Shown here in pieces: positions 46,199 to 58,645 of a stretch of DNA of 64,000 bases; position 1 is the stretch's first letter; the number at the start of each line of letters is the position of its first letter. The position numbers were made by a program, and so were the translations under genes. The notes below the pieces were generated by a model, which saw only the letters and a program-made list of their open reading frames with translations, had not been told where the DNA came from and ran no database searches. Source of the stretch: Lactifluus volemus (taxonomy: Eukaryota > Basidiomycota > Agaricomycetes > Russulales > Russulaceae); the NCBI GenBank assembly GCA_022376515.1, contig WTXI01000009.1:952288-1016287 (forward strand). The letters are read 5' to 3'.

Positions 46199-48775
46199 AT
46201 GTCGCCACTTCATCGTGACAGGCTTGTCGACCACTCTACTAGCAGTGATGCTGGTCGTCGCTATTCTGGCGTCCACCGATACAAACGCGACAGTGCTGTT
46301 ACGTCTACCTCACCGACTTTGTCGCCATATCCACTCCCCTATCACCACAGCCACAGTAGCCCAACGTCCTGCCTTGACGGCGGTGACAGTGATCCCTCTA
46401 GGGTCGTTGCTGATGAACCCTCTCCACCCTTGCACCCGTCGCGTAACCAGCGCCACCATTCCGTTCCAGATGTCGTTTACAAGCACGGCCCCCGTTACCC
46501 ATCGTCTTCCCTACATGGGGGTGTTACGATGCACGGTGCACGCGCCCGTTTTGTCTCCCTCCCAGCCGCCATCCCCTCCTTTCCTGGTATCGATACCGAG
46601 TGCGATCGCCTAGAGCGTGCTTGTGGTCGTGCACCTACGGCCCTCCTGCGCATCCGCGATGAACTCCCACCAAGCTCGCCGCACCAGCCTCGTGGGGATG
46701 GCCCACCGCCAACCCTGGCCCCAAAGTGGGCTCACTGGGCGCTTGTCCTCCGCATCAAGCGAGCATTGCGCAAGGATGGTAAAGACATCCGCGACTACAT
46801 CGAGGCGCCACAGATCGACGAGCTGTACCACCGTGACGTTGAAGAGCGCGCCCGGAGAGAGCGAGAGCGCGGTCGCATGGCCCGTATGCGGTCTGGCCAG
46901 GAGCCATCTGACCTTGATGAGAGTACCACGCGTGAGTCACCTTTTTTTATTTTTAGGTTTGCCGGCCTGCCGTGCTGATGGGTGCTGGAAAGACATTTTT
47001 GGCGTCCCGCTGAATGAGAGCATCCTGCGCGCACCGGCAAGTGCGATCCTGGGTGGATACAGGCACGACTTGCCTCTTGTTGTCTTCCTCTGCGTAGAAG
47101 AGTTGTACCGTACAGGTGAGTACTGACCTCCGCTGCCGTCGTCGCGCAACAGCTTGACCTTTATTTTATTTTTATAGGCATATACAAGAGTGGCCTCTTT
47201 CGTGATCTCCCTAATCGCCAGCGCCACCGCGAACTGATTAGTTTGTTCGATACCCCGCCTGCCTTTGGCGAGGGCATGAGCCTGCGCGCAGAATCCACAC
47301 CGGATATCTGCGCACTCCTCCTCACGTACCTCAAGGAGCTCCCCGAGCCCGTCTTGACTCCGTACCTCTTTAACGCCTTTTGGAATTGGTGTGTGCGGCC
47401 GAGTGTGAAACGGGAGGACGAGCGCACGCGGAAGGAGCAAGACGAGGAAGAAGATCTGCGCGCGCGCTTCTTCCAGACGGGGCAGCGACCACCGCGGCCC
47501 TCGCGCCGCATCCTCTTTGAGAAGGCCCGGTTGCGTGCAGCTCAGGATGAGGGAGCCGAGACGGGACAGGTGACCATCGCGCGGGACCTGCTGCGTCTAC
47601 TCCCAACGCACAGCTTCTCGTTGATTGTCTACCTGTGCGCATTCTTCACGCAGGTGCCCCTCTGTCCCGAGAACGGGATCACCCTCGAAGACGTCGGCCG
47701 CATCTTTGGACCGTCCGTGTTTGGCGGTCCTGTGCCCGCTGCACGCCGCATGATGGTCTGGTTCCTCAAGCGCTGGAACCGCGTGTCAGATGGCCTACTC
47801 GACGCAGAGTCAGTTGAAGCGGCGGCCGCTGGTGGACCCCCCTCTTGCTTCTCGTCCACGCTTCACAGACGGGACGTGCGCGTGCTCGAGCGCGCAGATT
47901 CCTTTGAGCTGCTCGCACCCGAAGAGGAGGACGAAGAGGAGCGGGATTTTCGCTCACCGCTGGCCGATCCTCATGCGTACCACCACCCCCTTGCCAAGTT
48001 GGAACGGGCGTGCACCGACGGAGAGACCACGGCTCTATTGCAGAGTCAGACTCGGCACGATCCGGGTATCATTGCACAAGAGAAAACGATCCCTTTACGG
48101 CCACCAGGATGGTCAGATGAGAGTAAAGACAAGGATAGCGAACGCGCGCTTGAGCCAAACGACTTTATATCACAGGCGACTCTGTGGGATGGACTGCCGC
48201 AGTCGGGTGAGTGTACCTCGTTTTTGACGCCAAGTTATGCCCCTGACGATCCCCTCACCCCATTTTCTCTCTAGACTACAAGGATCAGTCACTCTTGCCG
48301 CAACACGTCTTTGCGCCCACGACGCACCGACGGTCGAGGAGAAGCTCGGGGAGCCAACCGAGTGGTGAGTTGAATTGAAAAAAGTTGTAGATCGACTGCT
48401 GATCCGCGATGATCATGTTACCTTGTACTAGATGAGCTGGACAGTTCCAGTACGCACGTAGGGGAGGGACCCCGACGGTGGCGGTCGACCGACGCACAGT
48501 TGCTGCTAGCACTCAGCCGGCTGCACGAGGCGCGGGCGCGGATCGACGAGCTCGAGCATGCCGTTGCGGACGCGGCGACACAGTCTGAGCGAGCTCGGGA
48601 GAAACTCGCAATCGTTGCTGCGGTGACGGTGAATGAGGTAGACTCGTATGGACGGTTTGAGCAGGAGCTCAAGCTGTCCGCGCTCGAACGCGACGAGGCG
48701 AACGAACTGGTGAAAAACGTTTGTGCGGTGCTCAAGGGCGTTGTACAGCCTGCAACTTGTGCGGAAGCACGATAA
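46199..48775 (+). CDS. RhoGAP-domain protein
   Basis: Five exons (46199-46931, 46957-47115, 47178-48206, 48275-48364, 48432-48775) join in phase into 784 residues. The first 200 residues are Ser/Pro/His-rich, followed by a basic helical segment ('ALRKDGKDIRDYIEAPQIDE'). The RhoGAP domain runs from 'DIFGVPLNESILRAPASAIL' through 'YKSGLFRDLPNRQRHRELI', which carries the arginine finger, and 'LLLTYLKELPEPVLTPYLF', to 'ITLEDVGRIFGPSVFGG'. It would stimulate GTP hydrolysis by Rho-type GTPases in polarity or wall signalling. About 75 charged residues ('KREDERTRKEQDEEEDLRAR' region) interrupt the domain, a notable insertion. The C-terminus is a coiled coil ('SRLHEARARIDELEHAVADA'). The first two introns are very short (25 and 62 nt), the first unusually so. 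Confidence 0.88.
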
Positions 48776-49848
48776 GTGTTTATGAATGTGAACATTGTTG
48801 TCTATCTTTATTCGCTTATGCCGTTTTCGAGATGTATTTTTGTTACTGTATGTTTTTCTCTACGCAACACATCTTTTCATTTAGAGAATGTTACATAAGC
48901 ATATATACTATGGCTTATTATGGACAAATGAGAAGCGGTGCCTGAAGGAGATTGGCGATGAAAATAACAACAAATTTGTAACGTCACTTTTGCTGCCGGA
49001 CTGCGCCCAATTGACAGAAACGTACGGTATCGCATCATTGTGCTTAAGCTTCTGTCAGCTAAGGGTCAGGGTCAAACGAGAGTATAGTCCGTTTTCTTTG
49101 AACAAGAGGCCGGTCATTGCAGTACATACAGTACTGTCTAGCTTGTATGGTCTGTCGTTTGACTGTGAATGCAATGAAAGTTCCCTTAAATAACTCGCTA
49201 CACAAGCATAGAAATTTTACACCGAGGACATGGGTTGCTTACCGAGTTGGCGTGCTGTTAATGAAGCCAGGTGTGATGGGGGGAGAGCAATACCGGCACG
49301 GCCGTGATTGGAGAGCCGGCGGTGGAGGTCGGAGGGAAGAGAAAAGGTTACATAAGTAATGAAAGAGGGATAAATGCATGCGTGCATTTGATCGAATTAT
49401 TATCGATCAGATCTCTTAAAATGCAGCAAACCCTCTGCTTTGAATACTGTACTCTACATGTACAGAAGAAGTAGCTAGAGGCTATGGTAGCAACGAAAGA
49501 AAGTACAAGGTAGAAATAAATAAATAAAAACAAAGGAAGGGGGGGGATGAGCAAAGTAACTACAAGGGAGGGGTTACTAGGGCCAAAGTAAGCCGATTGA
49601 GCCGATGAGCCAACGGAATGGCGGGCATTCGTAGTGGTTGGCTGTCTCCCGCCTCGCCTTTCCCGTTGTTGGTCGAATATCCCATCTGTCCCGCCATCTT
49701 TCCTCTCCACTTCCTCCCTTCTCCTTCTCCTCCTTCGTCTTCCCTCCCTCCCCTCACATTTCTCACCCCCCTATCACTCTAATATCCTCTCCCCTTCTCA
49801 CACTACTTTTCAAAAGATCAATCTACCGACAACTTCCCCCTCCCAAAC
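48776..49848. other. Intergenic, 1.07 kb
   Basis: No gene seen. A strong pyrimidine-rich stretch at about 49660-49848 directly precedes the G alpha start and is typical of fungal promoters and leaders. Confidence 0.45.
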
Positions 49849-51463
49849 ATGGGGAATTGCGGCTCTAATAGTCAAGAGGCAGAGGGGAAGGCCCGCTCCG
49901 ATCTGATAGACCGTCAAATCGAGGAGGACGCGAAGAAATACAAGCGGGAATGCAAGATCTTGTTGCTCGGTGCGTACTTTTATTCTCAAATACACTCTTC
50001 ACATCCCCCCGAGAAAAAAGAAATGTCATCTCTTCTCTGTCCATTGTGGGTGATGCATCGTAAAGTCATTTTGCGCTCGCATGTCACAGAACCCTCGGTT
50101 ATGGGAAACTCGCTCGGGACAAAGTCGTGCTCGCATCTGAATTCCTCCACCTCTTTCTCGAAGCGGAACGGCACTCGGCCATGCGAGCATATACTGATCC
50201 CAACTCCCACTTAGGTTCCGGCGAGTCTGGAAAGTCAACAATAGTCAAGCAAATGAAGATTATTCACCAGAATGGCTATACGAATGACGAACTTCTCGCC
50301 TTCCGACCCCTCATTTGGAAAAATCTCATCGAGAGCGCTCGTGATGTTGTTCATGCTCTAGTCAAGTTCAATCTCGAGCCTATCAACCCCGCCAACAAAG
50401 TGCGCTGCCATCAATCTTTCTTTGTCATCCTTCACTCATATCGTTGCTCAGGCAAACACCGAACGCATCATGAGCTACCAGCTGGGCACCGACAATCCAC
50501 AATTCTTCTTCAGTCCAGACATCGCCCACGCCGTGCAGGAAGTGTGGGGAGATGAAATCATCCCTGCATTGATGGAAAATTCGTCAAAGTTCTATTTGAT
50601 GGACAGTGCCCACTAGTAAGTTTTCCGCGCATACTCTCCTCATTCTTGTTACCTTTATCTCTCGTGTCCCCATTTACTCATTATTTACATCTACAGCTTC
50701 TTCACAGAAGCGAGACGGATAGCGGCGAGAAACTATCTACCGTCAAATGAGGATGTCCTCCGTGCTCGTGCAAAGACAACGGCAATCACAGAGACTCGAT
50801 TCTCTATGGGTCAGTTATCAATACACATGGTTGACGTCGGTGGTCAACGATCTGAGCGAAAAAAGTGGATCCACAATTTTGAGAGCGTCACCAGTATCAT
50901 ATTCTGTACGGCATTGTCAGAATATGATCAAGTTCTCCTCGAGGAGAAGAACCAGGTGCGTAAACAGATCATCGCCACTTTGACTCGGCTAACTAATCAT
51001 CGCAGAATCGGATGGCGGAATCTCTCGTCCTCTTCGAGTCGGTCATCAACTCGCGGTGGTTCTTACGCACATCGATCATTCTTTTCCTAAATAAGATCGA
51101 CGTATTCAAGAACAAGCTTCCCAAAGTACGCCATATCTACCCCTCACATCTCTTTCGGTCCCGGCTGATCATGATTGCATTCTCCAGGTTCCCCTAGACC
51201 GGTATTTTCCCGAGTACACGGGTGGCTCGGATGTCAACAAGGGCGCCAAATACATTCTTTGGCGGTTTATGCAGGCAAACCGCGCACGATTAAACGTGTA
51301 CCCCCAGTATGTCCATTTCTTAACTTGAGTCCCAACTCCTAGCTTAAGCAACGTGTCATACAGTATCACCCAAGCCACCGATACCGGTAACATCAAGCTT
51401 GTCTTCGTCACGGTGAAAGAGACAATCTTACAGAATGCTCTCAAAGAGTCGGGTATCCTATGA
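49849..51463 (+). CDS. Heterotrimeric G-protein alpha subunit (group III-like)
   Basis: Starts '[13 protein letters not shown]', with Gly2 for myristoylation and Cys4 for palmitoylation, so it is membrane-anchored. GTP-binding motifs in order: P-loop '[20 protein letters not shown]' (intron 49970-50214 lies inside it), switch I Arg in '[16 protein letters not shown]', switch II '[13 protein letters not shown]' with the catalytic Gln, '[13 protein letters not shown]', and 'TQATDTGNI' where most relatives have TCAT. The end is '[18 protein letters not shown]'. The Cys four from the C-terminus that marks pertussis-toxin-sensitive group I subunits is Ser here. The '[15 protein letters not shown]' block resembles fungal group III subunits, which signal through adenylyl cyclase; that class is inference. 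Length is about 350 residues, as expected, with about seven exons. Confidence 0.94.
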
Positions 51464-54315
51464 CACCTCTCGTCCAAGTTGTACTCTATCTTCACCTTTT
51501 TCTTCTCTCATTTCCTTCTGTGGATTGGATACGAAATGCCCCATTGTCGGTGAGCTGGCACTTCGGGACCTTTACGATACTTGCTGACATTCTATCTAGC
51601 TCATCTTACGCCCTTGCAATGTCATCATATCTGCCTCATGTCACACATCTATTCATCGCATCCACATTTCACCCCGCCACTCTTCCTTTTCCCGCACCTT
51701 TTGCGGTCTTTGGTTATCCACTGCCTTGTTTTGCGAAACGATTCCCGCCCAGGTGGCTTCCCGAGGGCATAAAGCGGTGGTGCCCACCTCTATCTACCTC
51801 TAGCCAGCATTGCTGCGCCCCCTCATTTCACCCACAATCTCCTTTTCTCCACTCCTGCCAAAGCTCCCAACTCATTCGTTCCCACTCCTCTCCCTGTGCG
51901 TGACCACCACACCCTACTACCGACTGTCGTACTTCGCTCTCCCCACTTATGCACTTGACGTCATATGCCCCATTCCTTGGTGTCGCCTGGGCTAAAACCT
52001 CGGCTTTACTGGACTTGTGATAGCTATTTCCTTTGAATATTGTTAATCCCCACACTAATGGCATCGCATATGGTGTGATGTACAAACAATGCCATTTCCA
52101 TTATGCAGGAGAGAGACGTCTGTTGATATGTTGCGCTGGTGTCATATGTCGCTGTTGACACGTTGACGATGGTACGAGTCGGTCGGTAACGTATCAACGC
52201 TTACGTGTTTTGGTAGTTGTGAACACGTGATGTGGTGTGGTAAGCAATGAAAATGAAACGAATGAAACAAACACCTACGGCCATGTTGTTGTACTCCCTG
52301 TCAAACTGTTGTGAGTTTCTCGATAAGCCATCTAACCTGTGCAGGGACAGGTGTTCTCTGATGTTTAATGACATGTTTCAACTGTATCATTTCCTGATTC
52401 TGCACCGCCGTTACAGCACCAAGGGCAGAGGATTGTGCTTCCACCTGTGTCTGATAAAGCGATTGTGGGAGCAGATCAATAAGGTTTTAAAGCCCTTGAC
52501 TGGACAAAGACCGACCGCACCGCACAGTCCAATGGCCATTGCGCGGCTATCTTTAATTTCTCGGAGGCATCGAAACCCCCGGCTACGATTCAGAACATCT
52601 TTGTACTGATGTCCTGAAGCACGTCACCATTCCTTTATCTACACGAACAGATCAAGCTTGTATCATACTTGTGTCATAGTTCGCATGGGCATATTCTGAA
52701 GATGCGTTTCAGCAGTAGATCCGAGTTAATGTTCCTCGTGGCCCGGCATTCAAAGGACCTGGGAAACTCCGGGCGACTATAAAGCGATTGGCGGAGCGAA
52801 AGCCTTCTCAGGGCTGGAGAGGTCGTCGAACTTTAGGTACGTGCTTTGGCGCTTGCGTCTAGTAAACATCATTGGATTACCCAATTTCGGCACCAATGCG
52901 GAATCGTGAACTATACTAACCCTGCTGCGCCCCTCTCCGGTGACCCCCCTTCCGGTCACTCTATTTTTCTCACTCAATTCTCACTCAACCACCACAAAAA
53001 GTTAGCCTACAGTATCTGTAACAATATCTGAATATATTCCATGCATTTTTTTGAAAGAAATTGTGGTGTGCAGTGAAATGAAAATCAGTGCATTTGTCAC
53101 GCATTTGTCACGTTTGCGACTGATGAATCTGAAATTTGGCGTGTGACATAGCGTGACTGACCAGAAGGACCGGAGAGAGGCGTGGGTTAGTACAGCATGG
53201 ACTGCTAAGTAATGAGGTAGCTTCGATCAGATTTATCGCGGGTCCGTTCAGCCAATAGCTGCGACTGGAAGCTGGAAGGCCCTGCTGCGGAATCAGCGCT
53301 CATCAGTACTCACCCAATGACAAGGCTCTTGGGCGCAGTCTCGGCCCCGGGTCTGGTGGTTGTACCACCTCTGGTGCGCCGGACTTTTGCCATCCAGAAA
53401 GAGATTACGTACCGGCCTGAGGACGCCACTAAAACGGGCGCAGCTTTCGGCGCACTCCTGTCATCTGGAGCGTTCAATCGGTTATGAAAAAGCGCCACTA
53501 CGTGGTGCCAAGATCAAAAAAAAACCCCGTTTCTGTGATTGACAATCGAGCCTGTATCACGAGTGCGGCACTAGTAGTCTTCCACGATAGATGACGGGAT
53601 GATGGCAAGGACTCAATTTCCCTTCAGTGCCTGCAGGGGATTATCAGTCGGATGATCCTCTGATGACGTCACAAAATGTGGAGTATTCCTTGGCGCAACA
53701 CACGTGCTACATTTGCACTCTTATAAGATTGACGTGCCGAGAGCATGTCATGAGTACGAACGTGTGGCCTACCAAGCGAGGGCTCGAGGAGCGCAAAGAT
53801 CAGCGCCCGGAAGACGATCGGTTATGATTATGAACGGTATGGTTAGATGGGATTAGGGATGGTGAAGTACTAGTCAACCATACTGAAGGTGCTGGCTATC
53901 GCGCCTACTAGTAGTTGTGTGATGATAGAGTGTTGATGTACTATAAAAGTCTTGGTCGTTGGTGCCCCTGTCAGAACCGCAGGGTCCTCAGGCTTGCTCA
54001 CTCTACTAGTACCGAGTTGGATATTCGACGCCCAAAGCCCGAGCTTAGAGCCAATAGTTACCAGAGAAATGTAGCAGTTCCTCATACGATTTGCCGGAAC
54101 ACAAAGGGTCTATTCAAGAAAAACGAAGCATGAAGAACTGGGGAGTAGGATACTAGTACGTATCGATTCCAATGTCATTCAAGATGTGTACAGAACAAGA
54201 ATTTCACAATCACAGAAGTACAGTCACATCAATTCGAGTACGTCGTCCAACAAAATCCATTTCATCTGCTATTTCAGAACACCCCCCATAAGTCCAGGCC
54301 AAGAAAGCTGCGCTA
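51464..54315. other. 2.85 kb without a recognised gene
   Basis: The first 450 bp look like 3' UTR of the G alpha gene (pyrimidine-rich, open but domain-free frame). The direct repeat tcacgcatttgtcacg lies at about 53097-53112. Frames elsewhere are short and inconsistent. Confidence 0.4.
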
Positions 54316-54891
54316 CTAGTACGATGGAGTAGGAGGCGGATTATTCCCGTACGGCGGATAATAAACGGAGGTTGTGCTGGAGGGTTTTGACGAAGTACGA
54401 CTGCTTGATGTACGACCGGAGCTGGTGGTAGAAGTGGAGATGGTGCGTGTTGTAGAAGTGGAGGAGGTGGAGATGGTGCGTGATGTAGAAGAGGAAGAGG
54501 TGGAGATGGTGCGTGATGTAGAAGTGGAGGAGGTGGAGATGGTGCGTGATGTAGAAGTGGAGGAGGTCGAGGGGGTCGAGGAGGTCGAGGAGATCGAGTC
54601 GGAGATGGGTGATGTATGAGTAGAGGAGGTCAAGGGGGTCGAGGAGGTCAAGGGGGTCGAGGAGGTCAAGGGGGTCGAGGAGGTGAGTGATGTAGAAGTG
54701 GAGTTTGTCTTGGAGGAAGTGGGGACCATGGTGCTAGAATTGGTGGTGGTGGCCCAGCGTTTGGCGAGGTAGGCAGCTGCCACCTTGGCATCCGGAGCAG
54801 TTTGGTCAAGCAGATGTGCTTGTAAGAACGAGAGGAACAGGTAGGCGAAGTAGACGGCGATGACAAGGAGGCTGAGGCGTAAATTCAGCAT
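54316..54891 (-). CDS. Ser/Thr-rich repeat protein with N-terminal membrane segment
   Basis: An intronless frame of 191 residues begins 'MLNLRLSLLVIAVYFAYLFL', a signal peptide or signal anchor. A short 'QTAPDAKVAAAYLAKRWATT' linker follows, then about 140 residues that are mostly Ser and Thr. The tail contains in-frame tandem repeats: about three LTSSTP units and four 11-residue units around 'STSRTIST'. It ends 'YYPPYGNNPPPTPSY'. Such sequences are heavily O-mannosylated in fungi and usually lie at the cell surface or are secreted. No GPI signal is visible, so secretion or single-pass anchoring are both open. Low complexity makes both gene and length uncertain, but strict frame-keeping of the repeats supports coding. 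Confidence 0.6.
   Translation of the reverse strand: MLNLRLSLLVIAVYFAYLFLSFLQAHLLDQTAPDAKVAAAYLAKRWATTTNSSTMVPTSSKTNSTSTSLTSSTPLTSSTPLTSSTPLTSSTHTSPISDSISSTSSTPSTSSTSTSRTISTSSTSTSRTISTSSSSTSRTISTSSTSTTRTISTSTTSSGRTSSSRTSSKPSSTTSVYYPPYGNNPPPTPSY
54434..54565 (-). repeat. Tandem repeat, 33 nt x 4, inside the Ser/Thr protein
   Basis: The unit begins gtggagatggtgcgt on the plus strand at 54434, 54467, 54500 and 54533, an exact 33-nt period. Each unit encodes 11 residues. A second array of 18-nt units (gaggtcaagggggtcgag) starts at 54626, 54644 and 54662. Confidence 0.85.
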
Positions 54892-56383
54892 GGTTGGCTC
54901 GGGTGGGGATGCGGGATGATCGAGCCATCGAGAGGAAGCTATTTATCTGTATGCTCATTCCAAGTGTGCGCAGCGATCCTTCCTCATAAGGCTGCGCCCT
55001 AGGAGACGAGGGTGACTTTGTCACGCTGTTGTAGATGTGCTGAGCTGGATGTTTGCGGGCTGTTCTGCACACGGTGCGCGCACATTTGGGGCGGTCTAGC
55101 CAATGGCGCAACAGCTCTGGTCTCCGCTGACATTCCGTTTATGTCCCGAAGTATTGGTTGAGAAATCGGATAATAGGAATACACGACGATTTGGGGAGAG
55201 TGGAGCGCTGGACGCTCGTATGATTCAGCCACAACTCCCCAATGACCAGTAATATCGTCAAACAGGTATACACAGAGCTAGCTAGGACTGTCTCGTTATT
55301 TCAGAAGGGTCAAGTGACCCCACTGGCCGCCCGGAAATGGAAAAGTACCAGACTCGTGCCCAGGACATCAGGTGTCGACTCGGAGACTAAAAGACCACGG
55401 CCTGGAGTACCGCTGTCGCCCGGCTAGATCGAATTTACGTCGGAAGGCGTAGCGAGTTGAGATCCTGCGGATGATGCAGACACGAGAGACTAGGGCCTAT
55501 TAGTACAATACGCATATCCGACTCCGAGTCGGAGGGAATATATACGCCTTTCAATCGCTGGCTGAAGCATCCCAAGAATGCGGCTAGAATGGTGGGCGAG
55601 CCACAGTCATAGAGTACTTGCATAGGTTATCGTAGGAGGTAAGGAGGTGTCGGATGCGTACTAAACTTTCACTCAGTCTTAGCTAATCATCCCCATTAGC
55701 GCTCAGTGACACGGCGATCATTCGATCGATCCTCTTGCTTGACTTTTTGCTTTTTGGCATTTTGAGTTTGTTGCTCTCATGCATTTATTGCAAGACTCCC
55801 ATAAAGGGGAGAGGGTGAAGAGGATGATAATGGGGCCTCAGATTGGACAGCTCCTCCGAGTCACCCTCCATGTCCGCCTTTCTGTCAACAGGTGATGTCC
55901 ATCATGATGGGTGGGTCGGCCGGTGTTTTGATGCTCATTGACATGTGATGGGGGCAAGATATCCGCTGACGCGAAGTTGAGGATCTGACCCGGAAGAAGA
56001 CTGGGGACAAGGTACGTATGCTATAGGAGGAAAATAAATTTCTGATGATTGATGTGCTAGCGGGGATTTTTTTCAGTGTCTTCCGTGTGAAGTGCCCATG
56101 CACTGGCAAGCAAAGCCATTTTTCTTGAAGATGTACGGTAAGTACAGAGTACAGTAGAAACAGTTGTATGTCAAATGCAAAAATGGTGCCATAACGACGG
56201 ATGATGCGGATTGATCGAAATAAGGCTTAGTTGACGCGTGCGAAGCGAAGAAATGTCAAAATGTCTTGTCTTGTCTCGTGTCTCGTGACATTGACATTCG
56301 AATTAATAAGAATGGAATGGCAACAAGGGTTGATCAGTCTTCTTCTGCTCCTGACTCCCACTGTATCCCCCCCGGACTACGAT
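54892..56383. other. 1.5 kb without a recognised gene
   Basis: No exon chain or RNA gene could be supported. The end nearest 56384 should hold the promoter of the CFEM gene. Confidence 0.4.
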
Positions 56384-56900
56384 ATGCTCGCCAATCCTTC
56401 CCGCATTTTCCTTACCTTGGCAGTCGCCCTCGTTGGAGTGTCAGCCCAGAACCTCGATTCCTGCATAGTCACTTGCTTGTCGAATGCTGCCCAGGCTCAA
56501 GGTTCTTGCACCAATATGTGCCGTAACCCTCATTGGTCCCATTTTTCTCTCTCTGATTCTGCTTCCTTTAACAGCCAAGACCTCTCGTGCGTCTGCAATA
56601 ATACGGTCTTCAAGACTGCAGCTGCCAATTGCCTGACGGCCAACTGCACGGCCCAAGACCAGCAGACCGCTCTTCAACTCGAACAGTCACAATGTGGCAA
56701 TAGTATGCGTCTCCTCCCAACCTTTTTTCCAACCCGTGCATCTGACACATCTCTTATCAGCTGCCACGTCCTCCAGCACCGGAAGTGCTACCTCACCCAC
56801 CGCCAAATCCAAGAGTGGTGCTACCCCCATTGGGCAGTCGCCATTTTTCATCGCTGGCGCCGTCATTGGGGGAGCCGCCCTGGGTGCCATTGTTTTGTAA
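56384..56900 (+). CDS. CFEM-domain, probably GPI-anchored surface protein
   Basis: Three exons (56384-56517, 56575-56702, 56761-56900) join in phase into 133 residues. The N-terminal signal peptide is 'RIFLTLAVALVGVSAQ'. The mature part has eight cysteines in CFEM order: 'SCIVTC', 'GSCTN', 'DLSCVC', 'ANCLTANC' and 'SQC', with the Asp before the Cys-x-Cys pair that in known members contacts haem. A Ser/Thr linker and the hydrophobic end 'GAVIGGAALGAIVL' suggest GPI attachment. CFEM proteins act in haem or iron uptake, wall structure, surface sensing or host interaction; which applies here is unknown. An upstream in-frame ATG exists but would hide the signal peptide. Confidence 0.9.
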
Positions 56901-58645
56901 CTAGACTATATCACACCCCTAGTATCATTCAGACATTGTCTTAGTTTTAATGGATCCTGTCCTGGCGGCGCGGGAAAAAAGGTTGGTTACAGACTCTTTA
57001 AGATAGCAAGCACTGTACTGGATGTTTACAACGGCCTGGTCAGTCTTTTCCGCCTGACCAACCGTACCTAGTTTTGAATATTTGAATGCGTGGCGCGGAT
57101 TTTACGTTGTTGATTGAGTCACAGCCGTGCGGTGGGAATCCATCAGTGTGCTTATACTTGTTGACCCAATGGTTTACGTTTAGGTTCTCCCATCTCGCCT
57201 TCAAGTTGGCTCAGCGATCAATTAACGCTGTTAAATGTTCCCTGGTTCTGCCTTCAACCTGGTTCCTCAGTCGTTCAGGATACGATTTCTACGCATTAAA
57301 TCTTGCACTGATTGGGCAAGAATTGGTGAGAAGTTTGATGGCAAGACCAGGCTTAGTATTTCCACTTGTCGCTACCCCAGCCACTCGCTCTGCTTTATGC
57401 AGGGCATCCGGTGGATGTAGACTAACAACTTTCGTCTAGGACCGTCCCGTGTCGTATCACGGCATGCTCAAGTACATCATTTGATCACCCCTACTTTTAC
57501 CCAGTGTTGGAAATGCAGATAAGCATATTATAAGGTCAGCCACGCGGTTCAAGTTGGCTCCGTACGCTACGTATGCTCGTTCCCATCTTTCTCTCGTCTC
57601 CTCTCGGTTCCTCCACTCTCGCCGTGATCTTTGACTGATTCACAAGGTCCTGATTCGTCACCTCATCCTTCTCGTCTCGATCAAAGGGGCCACGGTATCA
57701 GCTCGGCTATGGTGCTCTTACGCCTCAGCCATAGTCCCGTCACGATGCCCTTCGGCCTCGCGTCGCACAACCAACCTCTTTGTCTCTTTCATGTCTCTGA
57801 CCTGCCTCGCGTTCTCTACTGTTGGCTCAGTACGGGAACGTCTCTGGCTCGTGTTCTCCCCTTTGTGTCTCCAGTCCCGGGCTGCGCGCTGTGTCTCGCG
57901 CCGCGCCCAAACCTTAGTCTAACAGACTAACTCTCTTCGAAGAGAGCGCGAGCATCCCGTGCCGCCTTCTGAGGGTGCACGTGACTTTGAAGTTTGTTGA
58001 TGATCATCCTTATTGATATTTCAGTCCTCTTTGTACTCGCTACACCTCGGGAGAGACTCGCGCTCCTCTCTGTTTCTTTGTCTGATGACCCTTACTTACA
58101 TGTTTCATGCCTGTTCGATTCGCTACCAGACTGTCTCACCCGTTCTCTACGTATCTATTTAGAACCAGATGTATATATAGACCTGCCAAATGTACTTGGT
58201 AAAGTAGCGAAGTATCGCCGCAACCCCCTTGTCCTCGAAAGTATCTCGTCTGCTTCAAGTTTCTAGAAGTTTTACTTCTCTCCGTCTCATCGTAATCTGT
58301 TTCCATCTCTTCTTACTCGGTTTGATCTCGTCTTCGGGCTCTTAACGTGCTCCCCTCCCCCCGCTGCTGCTCCCTTCTCTCCTATTCCACTTGTTGAACT
58401 ACAAACTCACAAGCAGGCAATTTGATTCGCTTTCAATATCGAAGTGAGCCGCAAACCTCAACTCATGATCGTCTATTACGCATAACCTCAGAAAACGTGA
58501 GTTCATACCCTGCCCTAGTCTATTACTAGTACAAAATCCTGCCCTCCATCATATAGTCGCAGTCACACCGATATGCACGATTCTTCAAACAAAGTGGCGG
58601 TTAAATCATGGTCAGTGGCGCGGGCGCTGAAGCGGGTTCGTAAAC
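56901..58645. other. 1.75 kb without a recognised gene
   Basis: This lies between the 3' ends of two convergent genes. Frames are short and domain-free, and no tRNA-like cloverleaf was recognised. Confidence 0.4.

Noticed and set aside
54374..54619. Plus-strand Val/Glu repeat frame
   Set aside because: It mirrors the Ser/Thr repeats of the minus-strand frame, which has the signal segment and the sensible termini.
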